NCBI RefSeq assembly: GCF_900110415.1
Contig: NZ_FODR01000002.1
Coordinates: 668,251-732,250, forward strand
Source of the DNA: Mucilaginibacter sp. OK283
GTDB taxonomy: Bacteria > Bacteroidota > Bacteroidia > Sphingobacteriales > Sphingobacteriaceae
DNA: 64,000 nucleotides
Reading direction: 5' to 3'
The position numbers and the translations under genes are program-made. Positions 27,355 to 34,935 of the stretch are shown one piece after another. Each line of letters starts with the position of its first letter. The first letter of the stretch is position 1. The notes under the pieces are model-generated. The model worked only from the letters and a program-made list of their open reading frames with translations. It was not told where the DNA came from and made no database searches.

Positions 27355-28158
27355 TTAAATATAATGGGGTATGTTAATTGCAACGATGCTGCCATCGCCC
27401 GGGGCGCTGCTAATTTCAACAGAAGCATTAATAAGCTTTGCTCTTTTGGTTATATTTAATAAGCCGGTACTTTCTTTCTCGGGCCTGTCCTTAAGTACTT
27501 CATCAATATTAAAACCGATGCCATTATCCGCAATTTTTAAGTTAAATGTTTCGGGCTGGTAATCAAGCTGTGTGGTTATTGTTGTAGCTTTTGAGTAACT
27601 GACTATGTTATTTAAAACTTCCTGGCAAAGGCGGAACAAGATGATTTCATGTTCGGGACGAATCCTGTACTCTTCGCCTGTTTTTGTAAAAACGACATTG
27701 AACTTTTTTGTCTTGGCTATCCTGTTGAGCACGTTATTTATGGCCGCAGGGAAACCAATATGCATTATATGATCTGTATTAAGGCTTGCGCTAAGTGCCT
27801 TTAGTTCAATAAGTAATTGTTTGGCCAGCGATTTTGTTTCCATTATTCCCTCTTTCATGTCATCTGAGCTTTGCGGTAGTATAGCTGCAAGGTTTATATT
27901 AATCAGCGATACCAGGTGGCTAAAATTTGCATGTAATTCTTTAGCAATATGGTCAAGTGTTTCTTCCTGAATTTCCAGCTTGGATTGCATTAGGGTTTGA
28001 TTAAATGAATCTTTCATTTCCTGCATTTCCTGTTGATGCCGATACCTTTTTTTTTGAGAAAGGAAAATGTAATATATCACCATCGAGCTAAAAATAAATA
28101 GCAACAGCGTGGAACTAATTATAGTTAATAGGCTGATTTCAGAAATTGAGGTTTGCAT
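27355..28158 (-). CDS. HisKA_3-type sensor kinase with altered H-box, cassette 2
   Basis: A 267-residue paralogue of the cassette-1 kinase: one N-terminal membrane helix (about 8-33), coiled segment, H-box LDHIAKELHANFSHL (His76 present, but Ala-Asn replaces the usual acidic pair), and HATPase_c with N-box EVLNNIVSYSKA, ADNGIGFN and STGLLNITKRAKLI. In HisKA_3 proteins the acidic residue after His assists phosphotransfer, so this enzyme may be weak, act mainly as phosphatase or work as a heteromer with the other kinase; that is inference. Its gene overlaps the end of the multi-TM gene by 34 bp. Confidence 0.82.
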   Translation of the reverse strand: MQTSISEISLLTIISSTLLLFIFSSMVIYYIFLSQKKRYRHQQEMQEMKDSFNQTLMQSKLEIQEETLDHIAKELHANFSHLVSLININLAAILPQSSDDMKEGIMETKSLAKQLLIELKALSASLNTDHIMHIGFPAAINNVLNRIAKTKKFNVVFTKTGEEYRIRPEHEIILFRLCQEVLNNIVSYSKATTITTQLDYQPETFNLKIADNGIGFNIDEVLKDRPEKESTGLLNITKRAKLINASVEISSAPGDGSIVAINIPHYI

Positions 28159-28856
28159 AGGAATGATATTAGGTAAAATGAATACATGAGCGTATCAAAC
28201 GCCATATTAATTTTAAATAAAGAAAATGCCAGCGCCGGATTATGGCTGACGAGGTAGGGGAGAAAAATACAAAAGGGAAGGGAAACAGAATAATAAATGA
28301 ATGTGCCCAGCGAAATCCAGATTGCCGGATGCGAGTGAAGTACGATGATTTGTTTATCATGTAGTACCTGGTGAAAAAAGACAAGCGCGAAAATCACAAA
28401 GGTAAAATAGTAAGGAATTATGCTGTAGCTATTTAATACGCCCGGGCTTTGAATATAAAAGAAGTTGAAAATGCCAAAACCGGCAAGCGGCAAAATTCCA
28501 TAACGAATTGCTTTTTTGATTTTATCGGCAGTAATCAGCCTGTAGTAAAAACCTGCGTAGAATAATAGTTGGATAGTTAAAAAAATATTATAGATCCATA
28601 AATTTGATTTAGGGAAATTCCAAAAAATGGTTTGATGAAGCCCCCATTTCCAGCTTATGGCAAATATTTCAATCATTATGCTTGTTATCAGAAATAATGC
28701 GAAATACCGGTATGGTTTAAGCCATGCCAGCCTGAAACTTCTCAGGCTGGCAACTACACTTAAGGTTAAAGGGATAAGGTATATATAATTATAACTAAGC
28801 AACTTTTGCACATACCAATATACAATATTATAATTTAAAAAATAAGGATTAATCAC
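28125..28856 (-). CDS. Multi-TM membrane protein of signalling cassette 2
   Basis: A 243-residue protein with about seven membrane helices (YLIPLTLSVVASL, YFALFLITSIMIEIFAI, WIYNIFLTIQLLFYAGFYY, GILPLAGFGIFNFFYI, IIPYYFTFVIFALVFF, WISLGTFIYYSVSLPFCIFL, NMAFDTLMYSFYLISFL). It matches the cassette-1 protein in layout and in gene order. It overlaps both the 149-residue gene (8 bp) and the kinase gene (34 bp), implying tight translational coupling. Probable sensor subunit. Confidence 0.72.
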   Translation of the reverse strand: MINPYFLNYNIVYWYVQKLLSYNYIYLIPLTLSVVASLRSFRLAWLKPYRYFALFLITSIMIEIFAISWKWGLHQTIFWNFPKSNLWIYNIFLTIQLLFYAGFYYRLITADKIKKAIRYGILPLAGFGIFNFFYIQSPGVLNSYSIIPYYFTFVIFALVFFHQVLHDKQIIVLHSHPAIWISLGTFIYYSVSLPFCIFLPYLVSHNPALAFSLFKINMAFDTLMYSFYLISFLCKPQFLKSAY

Positions 28857-29298
28857 AAATAGGCGGACATGGACTGCCTAAATTAAACCCCTTCTGCGGG
28901 TTAAATAAGTTTTCGCCCAACGGCAATTCGCCGCCCCTGGCCATGGCCGATCTTGTCAGAAATTCCGGCTCATTTTCCAGTATTACATTCTCATGAATAG
29001 TAAATTCGCCAGCCTGAACAGCCCTTGTCGGGTTCATGATAAGGCAAAGCTGATTGGCAAAATTTGGATGAGTAGCTTCGTACATTCCCAAAAAAATGCG
29101 TAGCCCATCGCCGCCGGCAAAGTCAATTTCTTCTAATAATCCGGCTATATGATCGCGCGAGTACCATATGCTCCGGGTATCCGGTTTGCCAATAGCGTTA
29201 CTTAACAGGTTGTTTTTTTCGTTTAAGAAAGCCGAAGTTCTTTGGTCTGCCAGCTCCTGGCTGATAAAGAAAAAAGGTAAAGGTTTGTTAGTGCCCAT
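28849..29298 (-). CDS. Small leader protein of signalling cassette 2, unknown function
   Basis: A 149-residue protein without signal peptide or membrane helix. Distinctive words are WYSRDHIAGLLEEIDFAGGD, GLRIFLGMYEATHPNFANQL and a cysteine-containing C-terminus, GSPCPPICD. It is the first gene of cassette 2, overlaps the multi-TM gene by 8 bp, and is divergent from the caspase gene 227 bp away. Not recognised. The Pro/Cys tail could bind a metal or be a disulfide, but nothing shows that. Confidence 0.6.
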   Translation of the reverse strand: MGTNKPLPFFFISQELADQRTSAFLNEKNNLLSNAIGKPDTRSIWYSRDHIAGLLEEIDFAGGDGLRIFLGMYEATHPNFANQLCLIMNPTRAVQAGEFTIHENVILENEPEFLTRSAMARGGELPLGENLFNPQKGFNLGSPCPPICD

Positions 29299-29471
29299 AA
29301 TTGATGTTTTTTGATTAATTAATAAAGTTTTTTGCCAAGCTACTGCAAATCCATCTCGCTAAATACTCGCTTAAGCAGAATCAGGAAAAAGCAGTTTGTA
29401 ATACAGGGTTTTTCCGGTGGTATCAAAGCCGGCTCAGGAAATTCCCCCGGTATTTTCTACACAGAATCAGG

Positions 29472-29502
29472 TTTTTACCAAGTATTGCTTAGTGCAACTT
29501 TG
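29472..29502 (+). promoter_or_regulatory. Weak promoter candidate for the caspase/TIR-STING cluster
   Basis: CAACTTTG at 29495-29502 is one mismatch from TAnnTTTG; 19 bp upstream is TTTT (29472-29475) in place of TTTG. The ATG is 24 bp downstream of the -7 element. No other candidate is better in the 227-bp divergent gap. Confidence 0.3.
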
Positions 29503-29525
29503 TAAAACAAAACCACATAATCACA

Positions 29526-30518
29526 ATGAGCAAGGCACTTGTTATCGGAATTGACAACTATTTAGGCAACCCCCTGCACGGCTGTGTTAACGACGCCGTC
29601 GAAATTGCAAAGTTGATGCGCCGGAATGCAGATGGTTCGATAAACATGGAAGTTGATTTGCAAGTAAACGTGGTTGCAGATACCCCACCTTCTACCTCAT
29701 CAAGGGCATACCTGTTAAGTTTAATTACAGACCTTTTTCGTGGTAACCGTTATGTGTCGTTGTTATATTTCAGTGGGCATGGCTATGTCAATAACATGGG
29801 CGGTTTCCTGGTTACACCCGGCGCCCGCGAGTTTGACGAGGGTATTAAGATGGACGAAGTTATACAACTGGCCAATGCCTCCGAAGCGATGAACCGCGTA
29901 ATTATACTTGATTGCTGCTTTGCCGGTGCCCTTGCCGAGGGCGATGCAGCTACCGGGATAAATATATGCATTAAACAAGGAGTTACCATTTTGGCCGCCA
30001 GCCGGAAAAATGAAACCGCTATGGAAGCCGGCGGGCATGGTGTTTTTACCAATTTACTTATCCAGGCGCTGGCGGGTGGCGCGGCAGACATTGGCGGGTA
30101 TATTACCCCGGGAAGTATATATGCCTATATTGACCAGGCTTTGGGCGAAACCGGGCAACGCCCTGTTTTTAAAACCAACATTCTCCGTTTTATTTCTTTA
30201 CGAAAAGTTGCGCCGCAGGTGCCGGGCGAAGTTTTGCAAAAACTCATCGAATATTTCCCGGTATTTAACCAGGAGCACCAGCTAAATCCATCTTATGAGT
30301 ACACCAATACCGAAAGCTGGGTACAAATAAAAACGGCACCATACGCGGATGAAGAAAATGTGAAAAAATTTAAAGCACTGCAAAAGCTACAAAGCGTCGG
30401 TTTGGTGACACCTGTGGATTCGCCGCATATGTATTTCGCGGCTATGGAGCATAAAAGCTGCAGGCTCACTCCATTGGGTTATCATTATTGGCGATTGGTG
30501 AAGGAGGGCAAGATTTAA
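29526..30518 (+). CDS. Caspase-like protease (peptidase C14) with C-terminal winged-helix-like domain
   Basis: The 330-residue protein begins with a caspase fold: KALVIGIDNYLGNPLHGCVN at the N-terminus, catalytic His85 in LYFSGHGYV and catalytic Cys131 in IILDCCFAGA, followed by HGVFTNLLIQAL. No signal peptide, so it is cytoplasmic. After about residue 230 comes a ~95-residue region ending LTPLGYHYWRLVKEGKI that looks like a winged helix or effector-associated domain; I cannot name it. Bacterial caspases in defence loci act as proteases triggered by a sensor, often by cleaving a pore or toxin partner. Here the next genes are a small membrane protein and a TIR-STING, making a defence role likely. 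Confidence 0.85.
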   Translation: MSKALVIGIDNYLGNPLHGCVNDAVEIAKLMRRNADGSINMEVDLQVNVVADTPPSTSSRAYLLSLITDLFRGNRYVSLLYFSGHGYVNNMGGFLVTPGAREFDEGIKMDEVIQLANASEAMNRVIILDCCFAGALAEGDAATGINICIKQGVTILAASRKNETAMEAGGHGVFTNLLIQALAGGAADIGGYITPGSIYAYIDQALGETGQRPVFKTNILRFISLRKVAPQVPGEVLQKLIEYFPVFNQEHQLNPSYEYTNTESWVQIKTAPYADEENVKKFKALQKLQSVGLVTPVDSPHMYFAAMEHKSCRLTPLGYHYWRLVKEGKI

Positions 30519-30627
30519 GATATAGAAAGTTATACTGATTATCTGAGCATTTATGAAAAGCCGGTAAACCGCAATTTGTTACCAAATACTAATTATATAA
30601 CGTAAGCACCTGTTAACCTTTAAAGAT

Positions 30628-30984
30628 ATGCGTTCAAAAAAAGAGAAAGCCCAAATATGGGTGAATGGTTATGCAATAGCTGGGGCCGCTGCCGTTGCAG
30701 CAGCAGTATTTCCCGGAAGTACTTCCGCTGCATTGATTGCTATAGAAGGCCACATGTGCTATATGATTGGCAAAATATACAGGGGCGACGATTACAGCAT
30801 GTCTGAAGGAATAGCCGTTGCCGGGGTTATCGGGCTTGCGAGCGTTGGTGCTAAAATAGTTGCCCTTGAGGCATTAAATTTTGTTCCATTTGCCGGCTGG
30901 GCTGTGAAAGCTCCGATTGCGGGAGGGGTAATTAAGGGGTTAGGAGAGGTAATTATATCCCATTATGATAAGCTGGACAATTAA
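30628..30984 (+). CDS. Small DUF697-like membrane protein
   Basis: A 118-residue protein rich in Gly, Ala and Ile. It matches the general pattern of the DUF697 module: NGYAIAGAAAVAAAVFPGS, then a helix with LIAIEGHMCYMIGKIYRGDD, then a second glycine-rich stretch (GIAVAGVIGLASVGAK and FAGWAVKAPIAGGVIKGLGE) and a short polar end. DUF697 is usually fused to GTPases or to other membrane modules; here it stands alone. With hydrophobic, glycine-zipper-like helices it could be a membrane-disrupting effector or a target of the upstream caspase, which is inference. It lies 109 bp after the caspase and 44 bp before the TIR-STING gene. Confidence 0.6.
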   Translation: MRSKKEKAQIWVNGYAIAGAAAVAAAVFPGSTSAALIAIEGHMCYMIGKIYRGDDYSMSEGIAVAGVIGLASVGAKIVALEALNFVPFAGWAVKAPIAGGVIKGLGEVIISHYDKLDN

Positions 30985-31028
30985 CCTGTTTTAGATAACT
31001 GTATCCGAAAAACTACAATATCATAAAA

Positions 31029-31994
31029 ATGGATTTCAAACCAAGTGTATTTATAGGCTACGCTTTGGAAGCGAGCAAAACCGCCGCACTTATAAAAGCG
31101 GGATTAGATGAAATAGCCGATTGTAAAGAGTGGATTCATGATTTTGATTTGGGTAAAAGCAATTATGAAAACCTGGTTACGCATATAGCCTATTATGATT
31201 ACGCCATAATGATTGCCCAGGGAGAGGACCTGATAATTTCGCGCAAAAAATCAGCAAGAGGAACGCGGGATAATGTTCTTTTTGAATTTGGATTATTTGC
31301 CGGAGGGTTAGGCCGGTCTAAAGTATTCTTTATCATGGAGCAGGGCACCCGGATCCCGACCGACTTATATGGGATCTCATTGTCTTTTATACCCAACAAG
31401 TCATCACCTGATTTTAAGTCGACGGTAGCGCATTCCATAAGCCGCATAAAAGCCCACATCATTAATAAAGAAAAAACATTTGATATTGGCTTTTTGCCCT
31501 CAACAGCGCTGGCATATGGCTACTTCAGCAATTTTGTACAACGAACAACCGAACGTTTGCTGATAGATAAACAACAGCACAAAGTATTTACTCTGCAAAG
31601 CGGCGTGGATTTTAGCATCAACACCATCGAATTTACCATCCTCCTGCCACATGATTTAAGCGACAACATGTTTAATAAAGTAAAAGCCAAAAGACTGCGG
31701 GATAACTGGCAAAAAATGAAGCTTGCTTCTGAAGATATCAGGGACTACGATTTTTCTATCGATACCTCAAAAGCTGTGCATGGCGATTTTCACCTGGTAG
31801 ATATACCTTTTACGTTAAATGCCCTTTACAAGGCAATTGAAATATACTCGGCCAAAGAGTATATAGGCAAAACGGGAAAGGAAAGCATCCTTGAATACCG
31901 CGAGATCAGGAATTTTAAAAGAACGCTGGAGTACCTGATAAGTACCCATGCCATTACAACAGGCATAGTAAATATAGAAATTGTAAGTATTTAA
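31029..31994 (+). CDS. TIR-STING fusion (cyclic-dinucleotide-gated NADase)
   Basis: The 321-residue protein has two domains. Residues 1-145 are a TIR-like domain of the CAP12/Pycsar type: SVFIGYALEAS, then TRDNVLFEFGLFAGGLGRSK with Glu86 in the position of the catalytic Glu of TIR NADases, then RIPTDLYGISLSF. Residues about 150-321 are a prokaryotic STING domain, recognised from FDIGFLPSTALAYGYFSNFV, where the cyclic-dinucleotide pocket begins. In known TIR-STING proteins (for example from Sphingobacterium) cyclic di-GMP binding drives filament formation and NAD+ depletion, killing the infected cell. Those sit next to a CD-NTase of the CdnE type. Here none is present; the neighbours are caspase, DUF697-like, a helical protein and DUF4407. 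Confidence 0.87.
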   Translation: MDFKPSVFIGYALEASKTAALIKAGLDEIADCKEWIHDFDLGKSNYENLVTHIAYYDYAIMIAQGEDLIISRKKSARGTRDNVLFEFGLFAGGLGRSKVFFIMEQGTRIPTDLYGISLSFIPNKSSPDFKSTVAHSISRIKAHIINKEKTFDIGFLPSTALAYGYFSNFVQRTTERLLIDKQQHKVFTLQSGVDFSINTIEFTILLPHDLSDNMFNKVKAKRLRDNWQKMKLASEDIRDYDFSIDTSKAVHGDFHLVDIPFTLNALYKAIEIYSAKEYIGKTGKESILEYREIRNFKRTLEYLISTHAITTGIVNIEIVSI

Positions 31995-32146
31995 CTGTTT
32001 TATAATCTGATAAATTTTATGCTGGAAAATATGCAGAAAGCGGATGAATTTAAATAACACAGTACTATGTAACAGATAGAGGTTGAGTTTCGGTAACTGA
32101 ATTCCGGACGTTAATTAACGCACATCAAAAACAAAAAATCAATAAA

Positions 32147-32566
32147 ATGGAAAACTATAACCCAACGCTGCTTGAAATTGTTCAAAAAGAGATTCAGGAT
32201 TATTGCGCGCAATCATTAGAAACAAAAGGCATTGAAGACGCAGCAAGCAATCCCGATTTGTTGAACAGGGATAATAACAAAATGATGATTATTGCCGGTC
32301 TTGAAAGTATAATAGATAATTGGCTTCCCAAATTAGAAGAGAAAGTATTGGAATTTGACGGGATAATTAAAATGTACACAGAAGATGGTATGGTTAATAC
32401 AGCTACGCCATATAGCACTAAAAGGAGTGCTTATGTTAACATGGTCGCTATTCTAAAAGATCTGCTTGAAAGCGAAGAATCGATCCTTAAAAAATTGAAA
32501 CGTGTTTTAAAAAGTTACGAAATAGGCTTTAACAACGGTTTGCACAACTATACAGAAAAAGTTTAA
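32147..32566 (+). CDS. Helical protein of unknown function in the TIR-STING cluster
   Basis: A 139-residue, soluble, mostly helical protein (IVQKEIQDYCAQSLE, KMMIIAGLESIIDNWLPKLE, VNMVAILKDLLESEESILKK, LKRVLKSYEIGFNNGLHNY). No signal peptide, membrane helix or catalytic motif is seen, and I do not recognise a family. It lies 152 bp after the TIR-STING gene and 21 bp before the DUF4407 gene, so it is most likely co-transcribed with the latter and may be its soluble partner. Confidence 0.6.
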   Translation: MENYNPTLLEIVQKEIQDYCAQSLETKGIEDAASNPDLLNRDNNKMMIIAGLESIIDNWLPKLEEKVLEFDGIIKMYTEDGMVNTATPYSTKRSAYVNMVAILKDLLESEESILKKLKRVLKSYEIGFNNGLHNYTEKV

Positions 32567-32587
32567 AACCAGCTAAAATCAGATATT

Positions 32588-33610
32588 ATGGAAAACAAAA
32601 ACTTATGGAGCAGATTTGGCTGCTTTTTAACCGGATATGAAATTAATTTGCTGAATGAGTGCAGTGCCAATAGCAGGGCGGCTGTAGCAAAATATACCTC
32701 GGCGTTAATAATAATTTCCTGCATCTGGGCATTTATAGGGTATTCATTTTGTACAAGATATATTGGTTTAGGTATCGTCGGCGGAGTTTTAGGGGCAATT
32801 ATTATGATGGTTTTAATTATACAAATTGAAAGGCAAATTATACTTGCTTTTAAACCAAATTGGCGGCTGGCTTTTTTCAGGATATTTATCGCCATTTTAA
32901 TGGCCGCCATTGGGTCTGTTATTACCGATCAGATTGTGTTTAAACAGGATATCGAAAATTTAAAGGCCACTTATGCAAGTATCAATCAATCGTTGAAGAA
33001 TCAATTTGATGATTTTAAAACAGAAGCAACCAATAAAAAGAAACGCTTACTTGACAATAACCTGGCATTGAAAAAACAGGATTCTGCTGTCGATCTCAAA
33101 ATTAAAGGTACAAGTCCGGTTATAGTAACCGGTAAAACAAAAATAACGGATACCAGTAAAAAAACCGTTGAACAACAAGTTTACGGAACTAATCCACAGT
33201 TTGATCAGCTACAAAACCAAAAGAAAAGTATTCATGATGACATCCAAAAAAATCATGATGAAATTAATGCAATAGACGGCTCTCTTGAAGCTAAAAATCT
33301 CGACCTGATTAAAAAAATGAAGCCCGATAAAAAAGGTTTTTTGAATGAAATAGATTTGCTTTTTGATTTCATTTTTAAAGAGTCAAGTTCAAAAATGCCC
33401 ATGGTTGTATGGTTTTTCTTTTTGTTGTTTTTTTTAGGAGTTGAGCTATTTGTACTGCTTACAAAATCGTCAAAAGATAAAAATGATTACGAATTATTGG
33501 TTTTATATCAACAAGCAAAGCATGCCGAAGACCTGGAAGAACGACGGAGGTTGGAGCAGGAGCGAATTGCTATCCGAAAGAAAAACTCTGATGGTTATAA
33601 GGATAATTAA
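32588..33610 (+). CDS. DUF4407 membrane protein with long periplasmic or cytoplasmic coiled coil
   Basis: A 340-residue DUF4407-type protein. Opening LWSRFGCFLTGYEINLLNEC is the family hallmark. Helices lie at about 36-56, 58-80 and 94-115, then a charged coiled-coil and linker region (about 118-260), a fourth helix (about 272-292, VVWFFFLLFFLGVELFVLL) and a charged tail rich in Glu and Arg. The function of DUF4407 is unknown. Its position behind caspase, TIR-STING and the helical gene makes it a possible membrane sensor or effector of that system, which is inference. A hairpin follows. Confidence 0.75.
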   Translation: MENKNLWSRFGCFLTGYEINLLNECSANSRAAVAKYTSALIIISCIWAFIGYSFCTRYIGLGIVGGVLGAIIMMVLIIQIERQIILAFKPNWRLAFFRIFIAILMAAIGSVITDQIVFKQDIENLKATYASINQSLKNQFDDFKTEATNKKKRLLDNNLALKKQDSAVDLKIKGTSPVIVTGKTKITDTSKKTVEQQVYGTNPQFDQLQNQKKSIHDDIQKNHDEINAIDGSLEAKNLDLIKKMKPDKKGFLNEIDLLFDFIFKESSSKMPMVVWFFFLLFFLGVELFVLLTKSSKDKNDYELLVLYQQAKHAEDLEERRRLEQERIAIRKKNSDGYKDN

Positions 33611-33637
33611 ATGTTAAAAAAACAATTGCATAGTAAC

Positions 33638-33663
33638 GGGATGCCAAATTATTCCGGCATCCC
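33638..33663 (+). terminator. Hairpin after the DUF4407 gene
   Basis: Perfect 8-bp stem gggatgcc / ggcatccc (33638-33645, 33656-33663) with a 10-base loop, 28 bp after the stop. No strong T-tract follows, so termination may be partial. Confidence 0.5.
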
Positions 33664-33710
33664 ACTCTCAATTGATTCTATCCTTTAAAAATCTTGATAC
33701 CTGATACCCG

Positions 33711-34802
33711 CTACTTGATACTCTTCTCCAGCGGTTTACGATGCCAGTAATTGGCCAACAATGATCCGGTGACGTTCATCAGCGGACCAAATACCGCGGG
33801 GGCCAGGCCTACCGTCGCGATTTTTCCCATCGCTTTTGCCAGCCCGGAAGCAAGGCCGGCATTTTGCATGCCTACTTCTATGGCCATGGTACGGCAATCA
33901 CGTTCGGGCATTTTAAATAGGCGGCCTGCCCAGTAACCCAGGGTATAGCCTAATAAGTTGTGGATAAGCACCAGCAATACCAGCATAGCGCCAATATTTA
34001 ATAAACTGTTTCGGCCGGCGGCGGTAATAATTACGATAATAAAAGCGATACCAAACATGGATATTATTGGCATGAGTGTTTCCAGCCATGCGGCACGTTT
34101 AAGCAGGTATTTATTAAAAAGAATACCGGCGGCGATGGGTAAAACAACAATTTTTGTTATATCCCACATCATGCCAAGTGTATCTATTTTAATAAACGCG
34201 CCGCCAAGCAGTTTCATCAACAGTGGCGTAAAAAACGGCGCCAGCATGGTTGATACCGCGGTTATGGTAACCGACAACGCCAGGTTGGCCTTTGCCAGGT
34301 ACGAGATAACATTGGAGGCCGTACCGTTTGGCGAACACCCCACGAGGATTAAGCCTGCGGCAATCTCTGGCGGAAAGCCGCTTAATTTGGCCAGCGTGAA
34401 GCCCAGCAGCGGCATAATTAAAAAATGACTGCCAACACCTATAAATACGCCTTTGGGCATTTTAATAACCCCGGCAAAATCTTTAATGCCCATAGATGTG
34501 CCCATCCCGAACATAATAAGCTGCAGCAGCGGTGTAATAAGGCCTGATAGCTTAAACCCTTTTACTTCAATAAAGTATTGAGGATAATATAATGCCGCAG
34601 TAACAGCAGCGAAAATGATAATCGTAAAGGTGAAGCCCTTTAATAGCTCCCATCCGCGGCATGCTATAGATAGCATGATAAAGAACGCGATAATAAACGG
34701 GCCGGCATGGGCAATGCCTTCCCGATAAATTTGCCAGGCTGCGGCAAGCGCGCAAAGCACGGCAATACCCGTAATGAGTTTGTAAATAACGATATTTTTC
34801 AA
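33711..34802 (-). CDS. Bile acid:sodium symporter (BASS)-family transporter
   Basis: A 363-residue membrane protein with nine or ten helices and the BASS-family features: GAHFL-like GVGSHFLIMPLLGF, EIAAGLILVGCSPNGTASNV (sodium-binding crossover) and CRTMAIEVGMQNAGLASGLA. Bacterial BASS proteins carry organic anions such as pantoate, 2-keto acids or bile acids. It is the last gene of a minus-strand cluster of exported catabolic enzymes; the gap to the preceding gene is 133 bp. It could import the acid product made in the periplasm. Confidence 0.85.
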   Translation of the reverse strand: MKNIVIYKLITGIAVLCALAAAWQIYREGIAHAGPFIIAFFIMLSIACRGWELLKGFTFTIIIFAAVTAALYYPQYFIEVKGFKLSGLITPLLQLIMFGMGTSMGIKDFAGVIKMPKGVFIGVGSHFLIMPLLGFTLAKLSGFPPEIAAGLILVGCSPNGTASNVISYLAKANLALSVTITAVSTMLAPFFTPLLMKLLGGAFIKIDTLGMMWDITKIVVLPIAAGILFNKYLLKRAAWLETLMPIISMFGIAFIIVIITAAGRNSLLNIGAMLVLLVLIHNLLGYTLGYWAGRLFKMPERDCRTMAIEVGMQNAGLASGLAKAMGKIATVGLAPAVFGPLMNVTGSLLANYWHRKPLEKSIK

Positions 34803-34935
34803 CTGTTTAATTTAGTGTTATGTTAATCGTGTAACGACGGATAGTCTTTACCCAAAGGGCTTAAGTTAAAAAGATTAAATCTAACTTTTGACTTAAGACT
34901 TAGGACTGCTAACTTGACATTAGGTTATAATTTGG

